Positions 4,996 through 8,552 of a DNA stretch of 8,552 nucleotides are shown here, piece by piece. The translations under genes were made by a program, and so were the position numbers. The notes under the pieces are model-generated. The model saw only the letters and a program-made list of their open reading frames with translations. It did no database searches and was not told the origin of the DNA. Positions within the stretch are counted from its first letter, which is position 1, and the number at the start of each line of letters is the position of its first letter. Source of the stretch: Proteiniphilum sp. UBA5283 (GTDB taxonomy: Bacteria; Bacteroidota; Bacteroidia; Bacteroidales; Dysgonomonadaceae). The stretch covers positions 1-8,552 of the forward strand of contig DHSP01000078.1 in NCBI GenBank assembly GCA_002408485.1. Reading direction: 5' to 3'.

Positions 4996-7900
4996 ATGAA
5001 TAAATCAACAGATACCAAGAGACATTGGGAAAAAATACCGCTGCTCCTGATGTTTATTTCCATCCTGTCAATGACCGGAAATTTCCAAAGTTTTGCCGGT
5101 AGCGAAGTCCGGCTTGAAATGTTGTCGGTGAAATTAAGCCAGGCAACGTTCGACGAGATTGTTTCCGTAATTGAAAACCGGTCAGAATTTGTTTTCTTTT
5201 ACAAAAGCAGCGATGTCGATCGTTCTATCCTTTATGATGTGGAATTTGAAAACAAAACCATCCACGAGATACTGGATCAGCTTACCAAAAGCTCCTCGCT
5301 TACCTATCGAATATCGGGGAAGTACATTTTTATAGACCGGAAAGCTGAGATCAAAGGAGAAAAGGCTGCGGGAGGAAAAGTGACCATTCCGCAGCAGCAG
5401 AAACGTGAAATTACCGGTATTGTACTCGATGAACAGCGACTCCCCGTTATCGGGGCCAATATCATAGAAAACGGGACAACAAACGGAACCGTGACCGATG
5501 TTGATGGAAACTTCCGGCTGCAGGTTGATGAGGGTGCTGTCATCACCATCTCCTACATCGGCTATATCGACCAGCAGATCAATACGGCTGGTACCAGCAA
5601 TTTTAATATTATATTGCTGGAAGATACCCAAACATTGGATGAACTGGTGGTGGTAGGGTATGGTACCATGCGCAAATCGGATGTGACCGGATCCATTTCC
5701 ACGGCCAAGGGGAGCGATGTCGTCAAAAATCAATCGTTCAATGCCCTCGAAGGATTGAAAGGTAAAGCTGCGGGTGTGAACATCTTCTCCAATACCGGAC
5801 AACCGGGTGGCGAGCTGCGTGTGATCATTCGGGGTATTTCCACTATCAATGCATCGGCAAGTCCGCTCTATGTGGTAGATGGTGTGGTGATGTCGAATTT
5901 CCAGTTTTTGAATCCCAATGATATTGAATCAATCGAAGTCCTTAAAGATGCTTCTTCTGCTGCTATTTATGGTGCCAGGGGCGCAAATGGTGTAATTCTG
6001 ATCACCACCAAAAGAGGTGGAAACACCGGCAATCGTGCCCGCGTCTCTTATGATGGTTCGATTTCCTTGAGCAGCATGTCGCGGTACATGGATGTGATGG
6101 ACTCCAACGAGTGGATGGCAACCTTCAAGCAGGGATTGGAGAATGCCAATGCATGGCAGAACAGAAACTTTACCACCGATCTCTCCGAAATTTTTACCGA
6201 TGAACGGCTATTCAATGCCGACGGAACACCCATATACAACACCAACTGGCAAAAAGAAGCCTCCCGTACCGCGTTCTCGCACAATCATCAGCTCAGCATC
6301 CAAAGGGGCGACGCTGATCATTCCGTAGGTGCCTTCCTCAACTATACCGATCAACAGGGTATCCTGCATAACACCTACTTCAAGCGCCTGAATGCCAAGC
6401 TGGCCTATGACGACAAACCCGCCTCCTGGTTGTCCACAGGTGTGAACCTTCTTGTCAATCATTCCTGGGGTAACAGGACTTCCGACAATCCGTACGGACA
6501 GGGAGCCCTGCGTACCATGGTGGAACTGCTGCCCTTTCTTCCCGTGATGCTCGATGGCGTCTATGCGCAAACAAATAGCTTCAGCACCAGCGCCATCTAC
6601 CGCGACAAGGACAATCCCAATCCGTCGGCCATGCAGGGATTCAGTCCCGAAGGAGTGGGGAACCCCGTGGAGCTGCTCAAGAGAATGCAGGCAAATCAAT
6701 ACAGAACACAGATCTTCGGAAATGCGGCCCTCACGTTCCATCTGGCAGAGGGACTCGATCTTAAAACGCAGTTTGGTATCGACTACCACAACAACCGGAA
6801 TGCCAGCTATACCCCTTTCACACCGCGCCCGCTCATCAACCAGAGCTCTACCGGAAGGGCGGAAGGGAACAACTCAAACACGCTCTATTGGCAGGAGGAA
6901 ACCTATCTGACCTATAACAAGCTGTTTGGACCCCATTCTGTCAATGCCATGGGAGGTATATCCTGGCAGGAAAGGAGTTATACCTATTTCAATGCCGTAG
7001 GTTCCAACTTCTCGGATGATTTCTACGGTTACTATAACCTGGGCAAAGGATCAGACCGACCCTCGGTGGGCAACGACCATGACAAGTGGACCATGAACTC
7101 CTACTTCGCACGTGTAGCTTATTCCTACGACAACAAGTACATGACTACCGTCACAAGTCGTTGGGATGGCTCATCGAAATTCGGAGCCAACAACAAATAT
7201 TCCTGGTTTCCCTCTATCGGCCTTGGATGGATGGTGTCGAACGAAGACTTCCTGATAGACCATCCGGTGATCAGCAGGCTGAAACCTCACACCTCCTTCG
7301 GTGTGACCGGTAACTCCGAGATAGGAACCTATGCTTCACTGGCTACCATCGGGCAGTCCACTACCATCATCGGTGACGCCCTGCAAACAGTCTCTTATAC
7401 ACAGCGTATGCCCAATCCCGACTTGCGATGGGAAAAAACCAACCAGTGGGATGTGGGGGTCGACCTGGGTTTGTTCAACAACAAACTGAACGTGGAGGCT
7501 TCTTACTACTATAAGTACACGACCGATCTGTTGCTGAGTCGTCCCATCCCAAGAACAACCGGTTTTTCATCCATCACCAGCAACATTGGAGAGGTATCCA
7601 ACAAGGGTTTCGATCTGTTAATTAATGCTTATCCGGTCGATGTGAACGGTTTTCAATGGAATACCGCGTTGAACCTGAGTTTCAATAAGAACAAGGTGGA
7701 AAAACTGGATGAAAGTTCCTCGGTGGATCCGGTGACCGGTAAACGACAGATTCTGCTCGATGGCTTCGTAGGGTATGACATGCTGATTCGTGAAGGTGAG
7801 GAACTCTCCTCCTTCTATGGTTACAAACGTGCCGGTATTTACGATGGCGTTGCTGCCAACTGGGATACTGAAACAATGAATGTACCCTCGACCATCGGTG

Positions 7901-8463
7901 AAAAAGTGACGTACAAACAGCGGGAGATACTCGGAAACGGACTTCCCGACTGGATGGGTTCGTTTATCAACACATTTAATTACAAAGGATTCGACCTTAC
8001 CCTCGATCTGCAGTTTTCATGGGGTGCCGACATCATGCAGGAGTTCTTTCACTCCACCGAGGGTCGTTTCCTGACCAGTGGCATCGATCGTCTCTGGCAG
8101 GAGGCATGGCATCCCACACTCAATCCTACCGGTACAGCACAAGCCATCAGGCTGGCAAATTTCGGAATGGGTAACAATGCCAATGCCGATGACACCTGGG
8201 TGGCCGATGGCTCTTATTTGCGTGGAAACCTCATTCAGCTTGGATATACCTTCAGCAGCGAGTCACTCCGGAGGGTGGGACTCTCTGCGCTGCGACTGTA
8301 CGGAAACGTGAACAACGCTTTTCTGATCACTTCTTCCGATTATTTGGGCTTTGACCCTGAAAACTCGTCACGTTTGGGAGACAACAAATGGGGAACGAAC
8401 CGTCAGTTCTTTACCTATCCCCGTCCCAGGACATTCACGGTGGGTGTTAACGTAACGTTTTAA
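4996..8463 (+). CDS. SusC/RagA-family TonB-dependent outer-membrane receptor with STN domain
   Basis: This 1155-residue protein is a TonB-driven importer of the SusC class that also signals. Order of parts: signal peptide 1-34 (WEKIPLLLMFISILSMTGN, cut after SFA); STN domain about 37-115, the periplasmic signalling module; carboxypeptidase-D-regulatory-like domain about 138-210 (ITGIVLDEQRLPVIGANI, TDVDGNFRL); TonB-box/SusC signature DELVVVGYGTMRKSDVTGSI (215-234); plug about 222-341 with LYVVDGVVMS, LKDASSAAIYGARGANGVI and LITTKRG; then a 22-strand barrel ending YPRPRTFTVGVNVTF, with the terminal Phe used for barrel assembly. Length is normal for STN-bearing SusC. The frame extends up to an ATG at 4951, but that puts 15 unrelated residues before the signal peptide, so 4996 is chosen. 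The ligand cannot be read from sequence: a glycan, peptide or iron compound are all possible. The STN domain and upstream sigma/anti-sigma pair imply ligand-induced autoregulation. Confidence 0.95.
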   Translation: MNKSTDTKRHWEKIPLLLMFISILSMTGNFQSFAGSEVRLEMLSVKLSQATFDEIVSVIENRSEFVFFYKSSDVDRSILYDVEFENKTIHEILDQLTKSSSLTYRISGKYIFIDRKAEIKGEKAAGGKVTIPQQQKREITGIVLDEQRLPVIGANIIENGTTNGTVTDVDGNFRLQVDEGAVITISYIGYIDQQINTAGTSNFNIILLEDTQTLDELVVVGYGTMRKSDVTGSISTAKGSDVVKNQSFNALEGLKGKAAGVNIFSNTGQPGGELRVIIRGISTINASASPLYVVDGVVMSNFQFLNPNDIESIEVLKDASSAAIYGARGANGVILITTKRGGNTGNRARVSYDGSISLSSMSRYMDVMDSNEWMATFKQGLENANAWQNRNFTTDLSEIFTDERLFNADGTPIYNTNWQKEASRTAFSHNHQLSIQRGDADHSVGAFLNYTDQQGILHNTYFKRLNAKLAYDDKPASWLSTGVNLLVNHSWGNRTSDNPYGQGALRTMVELLPFLPVMLDGVYAQTNSFSTSAIYRDKDNPNPSAMQGFSPEGVGNPVELLKRMQANQYRTQIFGNAALTFHLAEGLDLKTQFGIDYHNNRNASYTPFTPRPLINQSSTGRAEGNNSNTLYWQEETYLTYNKLFGPHSVNAMGGISWQERSYTYFNAVGSNFSDDFYGYYNLGKGSDRPSVGNDHDKWTMNSYFARVAYSYDNKYMTTVTSRWDGSSKFGANNKYSWFPSIGLGWMVSNEDFLIDHPVISRLKPHTSFGVTGNSEIGTYASLATIGQSTTIIGDALQTVSYTQRMPNPDLRWEKTNQWDVGVDLGLFNNKLNVEASYYYKYTTDLLLSRPIPRTTGFSSITSNIGEVSNKGFDLLINAYPVDVNGFQWNTALNLSFNKNKVEKLDESSSVDPVTGKRQILLDGFVGYDMLIREGEELSSFYGYKRAGIYDGVAANWDTETMNVPSTIGEKVTYKQREILGNGLPDWMGSFINTFNYKGFDLTLDLQFSWGADIMQEFFHSTEGRFLTSGIDRLWQEAWHPTLNPTGTAQAIRLANFGMGNNANADDTWVADGSYLRGNLIQLGYTFSSESLRRVGLSALRLYGNVNNAFLITSSDYLGFDPENSSRLGDNKWGTNRQFFTYPRPRTFTVGVNVTF

Positions 8464-8507
8464 ATGATAGTCAGCAAATAAATAAATTGAATCATATGAA
8501 ACGAGCA

Positions 8508-8522
8508 TGATAATCATTATCA
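8508..8522. promoter_or_regulatory. Perfect 7-1-7 Fur box
   Basis: TGATAATCATTATCA is an exact match to the 7-1-7 Fur consensus TGATAATnATTATCA. Extended left to 8503, the 19-base stretch to 8521 matches the classical E. coli Fur box GATAATGATAATCATTATC at 17 of 19 positions. It lies 44 bases after the SusC stop and 9 bases before a candidate ATG at 8532, so a bound Fur-type repressor would block that gene's transcription or elongation. The match is direct; Fur binding is inferred from the consensus in other phyla, since Bacteroidota Fur sites are less well defined. A weak TTG at 8487-8489 is the only nearby promoter hint. Confidence 0.6.
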
Positions 8523-8531
8523 CACAAGATC

Positions 8532-8552
8532 ATGACTAAAGCGAGTTCCATA
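8532..8552 (+). CDS. Possible start of the next gene (SusD-like partner expected)
   Basis: An ATG at 8532 opens seven codons (MTKASSI) to the window edge. SusC genes are nearly always followed by a SusD lipoprotein gene, so this is the likely start, with a signal peptide expected beyond the edge. An upstream ATG at 8496 in the same frame meets tandem stops (TGA TAA, 8508-8513) after MKRA. The sequence itself is too short to identify, and the assignment rests on context alone. Confidence 0.35.

Noticed and set aside
6208..6789. 193-codon minus-strand open frame inside the SusC gene
   Set aside because: It is antisense to well-conserved barrel sequence and shows no domain or start signal of its own.

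Overview
The window looks like a chromosomal segment of a Bacteroidota bacterium, most likely order Bacteroidales. The evidence is a SusC-type TonB-dependent receptor with an N-terminal STN domain, a Bacteroidetes-type ECF sigma factor paired with a FecR/DUF4974 anti-sigma factor, a DUF4230 protein, and several copies of the Bacteroidetes -7 promoter element TAnnTTTG at sensible distances from starts, with little Shine-Dalgarno signal. The genus cannot be fixed from this; Dysgonomonadaceae-like is a guess.

Left part (1-1401). A TTG-N19-TATATTTG promoter points leftward out of the window, possibly serving a gene whose first 11 codons lie at 33-1 on the minus strand. Rightward lie a DUF4230 membrane-anchored protein (203-808) and an unrecognised two-TM protein (883-1401), with a small hairpin after the second.

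Middle part (1460-2802), minus strand. A cytosolic FrnE/DsbA-family thiol oxidoreductase (2802-2086) is followed by a GNAT acetyltransferase (1996-1460) that has its own TACCTTTG promoter box. That box fixes the GNAT start at 1996 rather than at the longer TTG start.

Right part (about 2900-8552), plus strand. This is a cell-surface signalling transport locus: ECF sigma factor (3026-3583), FecR-like anti-sigma factor (3783-4808) and STN-containing SusC receptor (4996-8463). By analogy with FecA-FecR-FecI, the STN domain of the ligand-loaded receptor should contact the periplasmic part of the anti-sigma factor, which frees the sigma factor to transcribe the receptor operon. Both gaps between these genes are rich in stem-loops. 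A strong hairpin followed by a TAGATTTG box separates the regulatory pair from the receptor. The SusD-like partner is expected just past the right edge, and a candidate ATG lies at 8532.

The most striking non-coding signal is at 8508-8522, 44 bases after the SusC stop: TGATAATCATTATCA, a perfect 7-1-7 Fur box. It sits 9 bases before the candidate start of the next gene. It suggests iron (Fur-family) control of the downstream gene inside what otherwise looks like a sigma/anti-sigma-controlled SusC locus. No tRNA, rRNA, CRISPR array or mobile element was seen, and no gene-free stretch exceeds about 225 bases.
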